Shown: piece by piece, positions 35,173 through 45,655 of the stretch | Numbering within the stretch: position 1 is the stretch's first letter | How the letters are laid out: each line of letters starts with the position of its first letter | NCBI GenBank assembly: GCA_029747015.1 | Contig: JAKOGI010000436.1 | Location: forward strand, 318,501 to 382,500 | Direction of reading: 5' to 3' | Length of the DNA: 64,000 bases | Source of the DNA: Carnegiea gigantea | Taxonomy: Eukaryota > Streptophyta > Magnoliopsida > Caryophyllales > Cactaceae | Made by a program: the position numbers and the translations under genes | The notes under the pieces: generated by a model | Database searches by the model: none | Told to the model about the DNA's origin: nothing | What the model saw: only the letters and a program-made list of their open reading frames with translations

Positions 35173-36214
35173 GTTGTTGTTGTTAATGAAAAGGAGGTAA
35201 GAAAGTGAGAAGGGAAAGCTAATGTGTAAAAAAAAGGGGTCAATCCAACTCATATGTTCAAATTAAGGACAGCATAGCCTTTTTCTTTTTTTTTTAATTA
35301 GCTGAAAATTACACGTTGGACTCTGCCATCGCCCTGTCAGCTCTATGATGAGTTAGACTCATTTACATTATACTATAAATAATCCACCCAAAAGTACAGA
35401 TTGCTGGAAAGTATTTCCTAAATTTGCCTTATTATTTTGCAGAACCCCCAAAATTGGGATTGTTATATTCCAAAAATCAAATTTTAATTCTAATTTTATA
35501 TCTTTGTCATGGGTGTTTGAGAAATCCAAATTTTTGACATAGATGATTGAAAACAGCAGTCAATTTTAAGAATATGAGTACATACTTTTTTTAATCCACA
35601 TATAATTCTAAATTTCTAATACATAAAAAGGGCTAGTTGGCAATATTGGAATTTAAATTTAATTTTAAATTTAGTTTAATTTAAATGGGTTGATAGATCA
35701 TTGATTTATTTGTAAAAAAGTAGAAATGTACAAGCACAGAAAGCCCTTCTTTGTTACATGTACTTAAAATTAAATTATTCAAGATTTATGAACGTATTTT
35801 CAAAATTCCAATTCACAAGTAAGCAATATCGCAGACAATACATGTAATTTAATTGCGTACCCATGCAATGCACAGGGTTACAATTACTACTATAAAAGTA
35901 AATAGTTCAGACAACTCTGTGGGCATAGACCACCATCCAAATTATATACCCAGTCGGTTACTCATTTAAATACAATGATGCTATTGAAACACGGGAGAAT
36001 CAGATGCTACGCAGGACCTGTTCAAGGTACACGGAAAACAAAAAATCTGAGCACACCAATCCACGCTGTAGTTCAACTGTTCAAGGTACAGCCCGACCAA
36101 ACTCATCTTGCCAAAGTGTTCTCACCGCTTAGCGCCCAACTGGATCACAAGACAAAAACACAAATCCAGTATGCAATTTGATCTTGTTTCAAATGCTACT
36201 TGACCAACTTCACA
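34457..36214. other. AT-rich intergenic stretch, 3' side of LARP6
   Basis: No convincing coding or RNA gene. Holds an (ATT)n microsatellite (35129-35183) preceded by GGTCCCGCTTTCGCAGGATC, a phrase related to one at 40577-40600. The part nearest 36214 should contain the LARP6 3' untranslated region; no clear polyadenylation signal was picked. Confidence 0.5.
35129..35183. repeat. (ATT)n / (GTT)n microsatellite
   Basis: About 14 ATT units followed by four GTT units. It generates a spurious polyasparagine frame on the minus strand. Confidence 0.9.
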
Positions 36215-37775
36215 TTAAACACTATGAATCACAGGAGGCCGCCCACGTCCCATGGTAAATCCTCTAGTTCCATCAGGCATTCGGGGACCAGGAGGTGGCT
36301 TAGAAACCTCAGCAGGAGTGGTCCCATGTCCTAAAAGAATGAGAGATTTGCCTTCTTAATAATGGCATTACAAGATCTATAATCTATAACAAAAGGGAAA
36401 CAGGGTAGGGGGACCCACGCAACCCACCCTCAGATACCAGTGTACAACACAAATGCATTCATACAAGTATCTGTGTGGCTCGTGGGTATGTTACATGTTG
36501 GGTAAACCAAAGCGTACGTAGAAGGGAGGTGCATCAAATTCACATACCCATCCCATTGTTGCCATGATATTTTCGACCCTTGGACCGGTTTCTACCCCCA
36601 CGCCCATTTCTTTCTTTTGATGTGTGCTCTCCTTCCTGAAATAGAAGACAAACGTATCAAATAAAGTTAGTGCAAAATATCAGGTGGTAGTTCATATGCT
36701 GTTACTGGTGAAGTGGAGAAGCATTGGTTGTAAATTGTATCATGCAAACTGCACAGTCCAGAGAAATTCCCTGTGTCAAATTTTTAACCTAGCAACATCA
36801 GTAATTTTCTCTTATTTATGCAAAAATTGAAAAGCATATCAACTACAAAAAGCAATTCAACTGCTCCCCCCTCCCTGGGGACTGCCAGGGCCTGAAAAGT
36901 TTTTGACAAAAGCACAACAAGCCTTTACACTAAAGAATTTTTTAATAAACTTGCTGATGATGATGTAATTGGATTCTATAGTGTTGTTCAACGATGAATT
37001 TGAAACAAATAGAAAAAGAAAAACAGAAAATGTTGACATGTGTTCTAAAAATTAAAGTTTCTGGGCAGTAGTGGATCACCAAAGTACAGTAAAAGCCAGT
37101 GTAGCAGCAGCCTGTTACGCTAAAAGCAGCTAGCAGTAAACCAGGAAAAATGGACGGTGAAGTTATTGTGGTTTCTCTTATGAAACCATCATTACCCCAT
37201 ATGGTAAGGTGTTTACTATCCTGGCCAATTGACATTGGAGGTGTTTGGTAAAGAACTTTTTGGAGAGTTTTTGGGACTAAAATTAGCTATTTGACCTAAT
37301 CAAAAAACTAATTTAGGTGTTTGGTAAAACAGCTTGTTGGAAGAGCTTTTTAGGTCCAAAAAGTTAATTTGGAAAAGCTAATTGTAGGAGCTTTTTGGGA
37401 AAGCTTTTTTGAGAATTAGCTTTTTGTCTTACAACTTTGTCAAAAACAGCTGATTTTAAAAAACAATTTTTTGTACAAACAGTTAATTCAAATAGCTAAT
37501 AGCTAATACAAATAGCTAACAGCTGTTTGCCAAACAGGGTCATTGTCATATGCAGTCAAGCTACAATGGTAAGGACACTCGCGTGTGCGCTGATTAGAAC
37601 ACATGCGTGTAGGAGCAGCATTTCTAAGCACTAACAAGATAGGACATACCTCATCATCAGGTTCACCATGCTGCTCATTTGGCTTATTAGTGTTCTCATT
37701 CCCAACAGGCACCCGGACATGGCTAGCTTTCTCAGAATCAGATCCCTGCCTGGCTTTTCGCCCCAAGCCATACCC
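36215..37775 (-). CDS. LARP6: LARP6 C-terminal exons
   Basis: Exons 37775-37650 (GYGLGRKARQGSDSEKAS, then a polar stretch), 36635-36548 (EGEHTSKERNGRGGRNRSKG) and 36330-36215 (HGTTPAEVSKPPPGP to the conserved end). The tail is low complexity and basic, then has the PDGTRGFTMGRG motif typical of plant LARP6. A MITE-like repeat lies in the intron between 37650 and 36635. Confidence 0.85.
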
Positions 37776-38162
37776 CTAAGGTAAAGAATAATTTTAAAAA
37801 TACTACTATTTTATGAGGATAATGTTCAAGTATTCTCACCCAGGGAAGCATGCTCAAGACCATACCATTCTCTTTTTAAGAAGCTGCACCCGTAGGCCAT
37901 TTCGCCAGTCAGTCTCATCATTTAAACTAGCGACCTAAAAAATAATTACCAGTCAGATTGGGAGTCTTTTCATATGACATGGAACATCAGAAAACATTAA
38001 AAAAGATGAAGGCTGAAGCTGCCACCCACTGCTGTCTCAGCAGCCTCCACTGTCTCATATTCAACAAAAGCATGAATCTGCAAGAGAACACAAAAGTTGA
38101 TATTACCAAGAGGGTATTTGTAGGGCTCTCACCCCATTTTATTCTTCCAAATCTGTTTTTTT

Positions 38163-38196
<34 letters not shown>

Positions 38197-41100
38197 ACAT
38201 GGTCGGATTTGTCCAACACAATCTTGTTTTAAAGAGGTGAGTAGGTTGATATTGGTAAGCAAAACTCTTACTGCTGATGCAGGCATTCGATCAATACACA
38301 TGCCAACCCAACTAAAAACGAATCGCTCTTTTGCTTTGTTGCACCGATCCTACAGCGTCAGTGAACTAATCGGGACCTTTTTTTTTGGAGGAGAGGGGGG
38401 GCTGTGGGCAAATGTGAAATTCGTACAAAGGTATTTGATAAAACAAAAAGTTCAGTAGCTTTAGCAGAAGATAGAGTTAATTTTGTTTTAGTTACCAAGA
38501 ACACCTCCCAGATGCCTCGGTTGCAATCGAATAGCTATTTCATCGGTTACCAGCTATCGCACAATTTAGCCAAATCTAAATTTCAGGTTTGCTCGATCAA
38601 GGAGCACAAATCATGAGGGTAAGAGCATTTCCTTAAATTATGGTTTAACTTTGACCCAGTAATAAAAGAAAGAAAAGGCAAACGGAAATGACCACATCAA
38701 GTGACGTCTTTGGAGAAGCTATGATGGACACCAGATTTCACTCATGCACATAGATTAAGCACATCGCAAATTTAAAATATTGCATGGATATAATAGACCC
38801 GGACATTAGCTATACATGAGTTGGAGAAATCCTCAAGGACATCACTGTGAAGACTAGTTATTTGCATGACAAAGATTGTTGATATTCCAGCAATCTTTCA
38901 AGAAGATTGCGCTACCAACACAGGTTGGTTCAAATTGTTTGACACTTGTTCCCCTCAAGCAAGGTCATAGGTTCGAGTCTTGTGAATGGAAAAAATCTTT
39001 GATGGGAGAGCTCTACCCCTTATTGGGCCAACAGTAGCTCGACTTCAGTAAAATAGAGGATCCAAGACCCCCCCACAAAAAAAATAAAGAAGATTGCGCT
39101 CTCATAGACTGCTAACTGCTAGGTTCACAAGAGCCCAACCAATATAACTGTCACCATAAAGTTAAGTTCAGGAGAAATACAACAGATATCAACATACCCT
39201 GCCACTAATAAGTTTATCCGCCTTGTTACCCTGTTCTGCATCATCAGCAGCAAGCGGGTCATGGATAGTTATACTCTTGGTACTACAGGGATCAGACAGG
39301 GCCAGAGAATTAGTAGTTATTACATTCCAGGCAGGACAGCATTTGTATCCAGTAAACCCCAATAGAACATTGAAGAAGGTACCTTCCAACTTGGCCAAAA
39401 ATCTTTCGGATATTCTCTATTGAGTGATCCTCAGGTAGATTCTCTACAACAATAGTACAAGACTAGGGCCTCCTTATTAGATCCTATAGATTTCTCAATA
39501 TAACTGGAGCACACAGAGTTTCTTTATAAGGAGTACCTTAGGATCCTTTGTCTCGTTTAATGGAAGAGGATGGAGCCGCTTTACCTTCTTTCCATCGGCG
39601 CTTACAAGCTGCACCTCATAAATAAGAGCTGATAGTCAACTGAAGAAATATCCAGGAATATACAAGACAAAATCATGGAAAATTCAAGCACATCATGTTG
39701 AAGGGGAAAAAATGGATAAAGCACCCCCCCCCCCAAAAAAAACAAAAGAAAGATAAAGGAAAAAAATAAAAAACTCCACCAAAGGCACACAGAAAGCAGG
39801 GAGAGGGGGTCAGCCAATAGGAGGATGTCTAAAGTCAGCAACTTACAAGCTGTGAAGACTCCTTCATAGCTTCCGCAATTAATGAAACATCTTCGGTAAT
39901 CTTCTTCATCTTCCTAAAAGAACCGATTAACGAAATAGATACTGCAAAAGCATAAAACCTTCTGAATAATGGGCCGTTCAGTTGCAAAAGAACAAAGCCA
40001 AGGTGAAACAAAATTCATGCTCTAAATGATACCCCCCCCCCCCCCAAAAAAAAAAAAATGGAGGGTTATAGTAATAATATTACGAAATTTAGTAGCAGAA
40101 TAGCATCAGTTATTGGATAAAAACTTGAAAACAATCGTTTACTAGCCTTCTCTGTTCAGTACATTTGTGCAAATGTACATCATAGGTATAAATGAGTGCA
40201 CAGTGGCACATATCCTGAATTTTAACCTTCCTGAATCCTAATTTAATAGCAAAAGTGAATATGGAATAGCAATCTCCATAATGAGCAGCATCAAACTGCA
40301 AACTGAGAAAAATACCCATAACTACAACCTGTACTGACAAGAGACATGCTGAATCTTTTCTTTGGTTTGATCTCCCTTAAAAAGGATCTTGAAAACAGCC
40401 AAAACCACGTTCGTCCTTTCAATCTAAGACCACGACAGCTGTGGGAGCTGATCATGAGGAGATATCTACTAACAGACACCAATGGAGGCACCTTATAACA
40501 CCTTTAGCGAAGGAGGAATGTTATAACAAGAACTACTACTACTACTACGACTACTACTAAACTACTACTTTCGGTGTGATTCCCGCTTCTGCGGGTCTGG
40601 GGCAATCTAAATGTGGGCAACCTTACCCCTACAAACATTTCTGCAAGTAGAAGGAGGAATTTTATAACAAAGAATGAAAATTTCTAACACTAGTTAGTCA
40701 AACAGTGATAACAGACAATTGCACCACCACCAGTGGAGGCATCGTATAATTATCTCATAATAGACAATCAAATTACTAAAACTAGTTAGCCAAGCCATAA
40801 TTAAAACGTGGAAACACAACAAATACAGTCCTAGATTCACAGCATAAAATTACTTGCATCATAGATAAGGATTAGTTCATAATGTCCCCCCCCCCCCCAA
40901 GGCATCCCTTCTCTCCCCCCCCCCCCAAAAAAAAAAAACTAGTGCCAATATCCCTAGCGGAAAAAAGACCAGAGTAAATCAAGCAAGCATACAAATATTC
41001 AATAATACTGAAGCTCAACTGTATACCACTCCCCCCCCCCCCCAAACCAAAAAAAAAAGGCTTTGTTTCCTTCTGTAAACATTGGTTGTTGCTCTCCTAC

Positions 41101-43276
41101 CCAACAGAGTACCAGGTCATTGATATACAAGACTTGAAATGTCCAACTACACCTGACATTATCCAACACATATATTTAATGTTCTATCCTTTTAGAAAGG
41201 AAGAAAAAATTTCCCAGCTTAAGTAATCCTGTAGCCTTTGACTCCGTGAACTTGTTTAGATATATCCTAGCTTTCATGGAAGAAAGTAGAAACATCAAAA
41301 TCGCATGGGATGAGCAGACCAAGCCTATGGTAATGTCAATTTATTCTTCTTTCACTTTAAAATGGCCATTCTAGATATTAGGCAATAGGAGAAGGACATG
41401 ACACTTTAAGACACACATGTAGCCTAGAAATAGTAAATGATATAGCGCAGCTCTTAGACAAGCACAGATTGTGGATCTAATTGAAGCAAAAACAAGCGCG
41501 GTTCCAAATATATGCAACCTTGCCTTCAACAAGGACAGAAGCTTCTTTGGGGCCCACAAAACGTTTCGGGATAGGAGTCTTGAAAGAGTTAAAACTATTT
41601 TGAACACAATTCAAAAAGCGGCCAGAACATGAACACATGAGCTCGATGTAAAAGGGAAGTAATGTTAAGAAAGCATACATATGAGATGGTACCATAAAGC
41701 ACATATAACTGATATAAGGAGGCCTGCAGACCATAACAAGAAGAGGTAATTGTTCATAAAGAGGGTGACTACAAAAGCATAGTGGAATCTTTGTAACATA
41801 AAATCAAATCAAAGCACCAAACAAATAGAAGAAATTCTCTAGAGCCTGGTGAAACCCAGCAAGGTAATAAAGAAATAATCAGACAGCAGTTGTTTCTGGT
41901 TCATTCAGACTCAAATCCACTCTGGAAGCTCGGCACAGCCACAAAAGAGTTGGGCGCACCAGGAGAAACATCCAGGTTGACTGCCTGTCAGAAGTACCTG
42001 CTATTTCATCATTTTCAATCATCTCTATTCTTGCTAAGTTACAACCAAGCAAAAACATGAAAACAATATCTCGCATGTTGATCCCATTTTTTCTTCAAAA
42101 GTCTGTTTAGTAATTATTTCAAGGCTGGAGCAATTAATATCTTACATTGTCATTATTTCAATGCGGGCGCACACGATACACACACAGTGACACAAAGGGG
42201 GGTGGGGTGTAGAGGTCATCAATGATTGAAGCACTTACCAAATCCTGCTTTGTCCTTCTTCATTTGCTTCAGTAAGAATTTGTCATTGGGCAAGTTCTCA
42301 TCACTGAAGTAATATTCTACCTGCACATGCACACCAACAATTTAGAAGGCTATCGCAAATATCTGTGTCGAAGACCAAGAGGCAATCTTTGCAGACGAAG
42401 AAAGCCAAAGCACATTTAGAATGTTGCTAAGAAAGCCAACTGTCTGCAGTTGAGTTCGTCAATGTGTTCAAAGGGCACAATCTTTTGGAACTAGAGTCCC
42501 GGTAAAGTTCCAGGTGGCATCACCAGAAACCAAACTGGGGGGGGGGGGGGGAGGATGTTGCAGGTAGTTTCTCCAGAGAAGATCAAGTCATGTGGAAACC
42601 CTATAACATGGGAGATTACGGTCTCCAGTAAACATAAAGGGCCTTTGAATTGGACGGTTAGACACTGAGGCACAATTTTCCTTGGTCCACATGTGCAATC
42701 AAGGAGAAACCGACAAGGCAAGAATTAGCAAATTTCTACACCACCTTGTCACTTTGAAGTTGGGACATAGGACAGCTCCCGACCCGAAACCAAATCCATG
42801 CCTCGGAGCCCTTCTAGACAGAGCGGCGGGTGTTCGGAGGAAGGGGTCAAATGTTCTATGGGGAAGTTGTTTCCATTCGAACCTAGATTGAAACCCTTTA
42901 ACTGTCAACTACCCAGCCCCCAAATTCTCCATTAAATCCAACAACCAAAAATAAATTCAGGGAAAACGGAAAACGTACGTTTTTACTATCATAAAATGGA
43001 ATGTAAAGAATCACCTCATTGTTCTTCATCACAAAATCCGAAAATACTACGATTGAACGATACCACCGCAGAGAGAGAGAGAGAGAGACTTGCCTGTTTG
43101 ATGATCTTAGCTCGGAGCTCCTCTTCCGAGGAAGCCGGAGCCGGAACCATGGCCGGAAGGCGGACATCATCGTCGTCAGATAGTTTAGAGTCAACCGGCA
43201 GATCTTCGTCGCTGGCGATATCCGGAGAATGGGAGGGAGGTGGTGTGTCAACGGCTCTAATCCCTTCGCCCCTCAT
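36215..43276 (-). CDS. LARP6: La-related protein 6 (LARP6-like), multi-exon
   Basis: RNA-binding protein with a La motif followed by an RRM-like domain. Coding exons in transcript order: 43276-43094, 42320-42239, [one small exon not located], 39913-39847, 39608-39537, 39462-39383, 39282-39198, 38077-38030, 37934-37866, 37775-37650, 36635-36548, 36330-36215 (TAA). All joins checked keep frame. Exon 1 encodes an acidic 61-residue N-terminus ending KIIKQ. The La motif starts VEYYFSDENLPNDKFLL and continues RKMKKITEDVSLIAEA and VSADGKKVKRLHPLP. The RRM has TIVVENLPEDHSIENI and HAFVEYETVEAAE. The C-terminus has a basic GRGGRNRSKGRK stretch and ends with the SUZ-C-like GPRMPDGTRGFTMGRGRP. Total about 347 residues, shorter than most plant LARP6 proteins. 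I see no PAM2 motif. Likely acts in mRNA binding or translational control; this is inferred from the family. Confidence 0.88.
37240..37540. mobile_element. MITE-like repeat in a LARP6 intron
   Basis: About 300 bp AT-rich block whose ends are inverted: GTGTTTGGTAAA on the left and TTTGCCAAACAGGG on the right. Both flanks contain CATTG (37234, 37541). It includes a second internal copy of the left end at 37317 and GCTAATAGCTAAT-type repeats. No coding capacity. Type (hAT-like) is inferred from ends and size. Confidence 0.55.
37866..39462 (-). CDS. LARP6: LARP6 exons of the RRM-like domain
   Basis: Four exons: 39462-39383 (RNP2-like TIVVENLPED), 39282-39198 (TKSITIHDPLAADD to KLISGR), 38077-38030 (RNP1-like IHAFVEYETVEAAETA) and 37934-37866 (VASLNDETDWRNGLRVQLL). 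Donors are GT (GTACCT, GTATGT, GTGGGT, GTATGG) and acceptors AG. A SINE sits in the intron between 39198 and 38077. Confidence 0.85.
38159..38193. repeat. T-tract followed by G-tract of about 21 G
   Basis: Homopolymer run in the LARP6 intron between 38030 and 37934 or its flank; similar mixed tracts occur at 38379-38400 and, as C then A, at five places further right. Confidence 0.85.
38914..39086 (+). mobile_element. tRNA-derived SINE in a LARP6 intron
   Basis: 173 bp unit flanked by a perfect 14-bp duplication AAGAAGATTGCGCT (38900-38913 and 39087-39100). It has a polymerase III B box GGTTCGAGTC at 38970-38979 and ends in a C-tract plus A-rich tail (CCCCCCCACAAAAAAAAT). It lies antisense to LARP6. 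Duplication, B box and A tail together make the call firm; the family is not identified. Confidence 0.88.
39537..42320 (-). CDS. LARP6: LARP6 exons of the La motif (one small exon unplaced)
   Basis: Exon 42320-42239 (82 bp) ends one base into a codon after DKAGF. Exon 39913-39847 (67 bp) starts with the last base of a codon before KMKK. Direct joining gives a stop, so an intervening exon of length 3n+1 (about 28-31 bp) is required. It corresponds to the family stretch between GF and RKMKK, usually VPI-like followed by IASF. Exon 39608-39537 supplies LVSADGKKVKRLHPLP. The large intron between 39913 and 42239 holds homopolymer tracts and repeats. Confidence 0.75.
40535..40660. repeat. Dispersed repeat fragment with ACT microsatellite in a LARP6 intron
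   Basis: An (ACT)n stretch is followed by ATTCCCGCTTCTGCGGGTC, TGGGGCAATC and CAACCTTACCCCTAC. Similar phrases are common at the ends of plant SINE/LINE-derived repeats. The flanking AAGGAGGAAT[GT]TTATAACAA occurs on both sides (40510 and 40650), which looks like a duplication of about 19 bases. Confidence 0.5.
43094..43276 (-). CDS. LARP6: LARP6 exon 1, followed by a GC donor site
   Basis: ATG at 43276 opens 61 codons, rich in Asp, Glu, Pro and Ser. It ends KIIKQ at ...AAACAG|GCAAGT. Exon 2 starts GTAGAATATTAC after a normal acceptor TGTGCAG, giving the conserved family sequence KIIKQVEYYF. The donor is therefore GC rather than GT. The pyrimidine-rich CCTATAG just before the ATG could also be the end of a 5' leader intron; not provable here. 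Confidence 0.8.
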
Positions 43277-43460
43277 GCCTATAGGAGGAGAAGAGAGAAA
43301 GGGAAGAAGAGGAGGAGAAAGAGAAGAAAGGTCACGGATGCCGGCTCTGCCTCTTCCTTCTCTCTCTCTCTCTCCCTACTGTCTCTGTGGTGGGCTCTTC
43401 CTGAAGCACTATGTACGCATCCTCGAAGCACCGCCCGGCACAATAGCGTTGGTCATGTTT
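43277..43460 (-). promoter_or_regulatory. LARP6 leader and proximal upstream region
   Basis: On the transcript strand a GA tract is followed by a long CT-rich tract directly before the ATG. CT-rich patches near the start are frequent in plant promoters and leaders. No clear TATA box was identified. Start of transcription is not determinable by reading. Confidence 0.45.
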
Positions 43461-43988
43461 CCTTTGGAAAATTTACGTTTAATTGCTTGTTATTTTCGTA
43501 GGTTAATTTTAAAATATCAATTTCAACTCACTTCAATCTACTTCAATTAATTTCAATTCATTTCAATTCACTTTTACTATTTTAACTAAATTTAATTTAT
43601 CACATAAAAAAATTCAACTCACTTCAACCTACTTCAATCAACTTCGCCTTTTTACCCACCTCAACTTACCCACGAAAAGAACAGACCTAAGTGTTGTTTC
43701 AAATAGCACTTTTCTGAAAATACACTTTGTATTCAATTTTCTTCCTAAATCCCACCATGTTTGTTTTTCTCCCTGCAATGCTAGTATGTTCTCATTTTGT
43801 TTCCAAAATGCCACTTTATGCCCTGTGGACATCTTGTAGCAGGTAATTTTAGTTTTTTATTTTTTCTTTAAAAAAATATTTCTAGTTAATAACAATAATA
43901 ATAATAATAATAATAATTAGAAAATTATGGAAATAAAACCCTATTAAACTGGAAAATTATGGAAATAACACAAAACAATATTGTTACC

Positions 43989-44038
<50 letters not shown>

Positions 44039-44049
44039 CAACAATAATA
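43989..44049. repeat. (AAT)n microsatellite
   Basis: About 15 AAT units ending in AAC units; produces a spurious polyleucine frame on the minus strand. Confidence 0.9.
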
Positions 44050-44529
44050 AAAGTAAAAATAGTCCCACCAAGACCCCCTCCCATCCCCGCCCCCAAAAAA
44101 AAAAAAAAACTCCAATCAATGAAACCCTAGCTACTTAGTCGCTACCACCCTTCCCATCGTGCTCGACAACGTCTGCCTCCCATCACCACACTCAGACGGC
44201 ATCCATCACCCTTTTCGGATCTAACTACTATCACGGCTATAGCCGTGAAACCTCCCACAAGGTTCATCCCCCATTGGCGGGGCCAATGATGGTCTACATC
44301 TCCTCAGGGCCCTCCCCAATTCCCCATTCTCTCTTCAAATTGGCTTTGTCCTCTCTCTTAACCGTGATGCGACAGAGATGGGGGTGGGGGGAAGGGCAAT
44401 GGCATGTTGTGGTGGTAGATCAATGACCCAATATGAGGAAGCCACCAGCGAGTCGTTGAAAGGGTGACAGGTTGGGAGGTGGCAATTGTATGCGGTGGGT
44501 GGTCCGAGTTTTCGAAATTTTGGCCAACA

Positions 44530-44557
44530 GATGATGATGATGATGATGATGATTATT

Positions 44558-44595
<38 letters not shown>

Positions 44596-44617
44596 AATCA
44601 TCATTATTATTATTATT
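44530..44617. repeat. GAT/ATC inverted microsatellite
   Basis: Eight GAT units, then ATTATT, then about 13 ATC units, then ATT units. Because ATC is the reverse complement of GAT, the block is self-complementary and can fold into a hairpin. Gives polyHis/polyAsp/polyMet artefact frames on both strands. Confidence 0.9.
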
Positions 44618-45655
44618 GGGAAAAATGTAGAGAAAACTCAAGATTTACCTGCTATAAAAGTCTATAGGTCATAAAGAGGCATTATAGAAACAAAACAAAA
44701 ACATAGTGGTATGGTGGGGAGAAAAATAAACACAGTAGCTTTCGGGAAAAAAATTGAAAACACAATGGCATTTGAAGCCATGAACTCATTTTCAAATAAG
44801 TCATCTCCTCCATTGAAGTTGTGTCGGCTGCAATTCCATCTTACCCCTCCTGTCCCCAGACCCTTTCTCTCTCCTTGGTCAACCCCCCGTTCCACTCTGC
44901 GTCCTCTGTCTCCGGTATATCCCTCCCTCATGATCTTTCGTCTCACTCTCTCAGATCTAGCCTCTTATCCTCTCTCCCGCTTGTTCCCTTCTACTCCCAT
45001 TCTCAGGAGATGATGGATTGACGTATATAATCCTAAAAGAAAAGATGGGATTGGGCTAATTCAAAGAATAGCTACATGAATTGGTCACTTTGATTCTATA
45101 CTCGCATCTGGTTCCATTTTTTCGTGTATTGGAAATGGAGAATTTGGAGATTGGGATGAAGATGGTGGTTGGGGAGCATCAAGAAGAGGATGGAGTTCAA
45201 TCCAAAGGGGTGATTTGTTTTTTTTTTAATGGAATTTGTTTTTGGCGGACGATTCGTTGGCTTTGTATTGAGTTCCCCTGCTGTTGCAATTGTTACAAGT
45301 TTGATGTTTGTGGTCCCTCTACCTTTGATGAGCTCCTCTCTCTTTCTGTCCCTCCCTTCCTAGCTCTCTCACCCACTGCTCTTCCAATTGTCTCACTTGC
45401 AATTGCAACATCTTGTCGATCATATAAATCAAATATTGATTTAATCGAATAATAAGAAAAGTTCTCAGATCTCGCATACAAAGAGTGCCAGCAAAAGAAT
45501 TGAGAAAATTTACCTGAAAATTATGCAGCTCTTTAACCTTACACAAATAGTCATCGTTTTCTTTCTCATCGGAATAGACCCCCGATACCGACATTGGTAA
45601 AGCATCGCCTCAAGTTGACATTACCTTTTTTTTGCAAGAAAGGTAAGAATACAAT

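Larger units (their letters stand above)
43500..45626. other. Intergenic stretch rich in simple repeats
   Basis: Holds an ACTTCAAT/TTTCAATT repetitive block (43510-43650), (AAT)n runs at 43893-43917 and 43989-44049, a C/A tract at 44085-44110 and a GAT/ATC hairpin microsatellite (44530-44617). CT-rich gene-like patches (44100-44350, 44850-45000) have no convincing coding frame. One short minus-strand frame with a splice-donor end is noted at 45513-45594. Confidence 0.5.

Noticed and set aside
34969..35253. Polyasparagine frame
   Set aside because: Translation of the (ATT)n microsatellite.
40291..40491. Candidate missing LARP6 exon starting MPPLVSVSR
   Set aside because: A possible AG precedes it, but the residues do not match the family and no donor gives the needed phase.
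41477..41734. Candidate missing LARP6 exon (contains TPIPKRFVGPKEASVLVEGK)
   Set aside because: Some resemblance to VPI but phase, splice sites and the following residues do not fit the La motif.
43925..44119. Polyleucine membrane-like frame
   Set aside because: Translation of the (AAT)n run, not a membrane protein.
44335..44674. Frames encoding polyMet, polyAsp, polyHis or polyIle
   Set aside because: Produced entirely by the GAT/ATC/ATT microsatellite on both strands.
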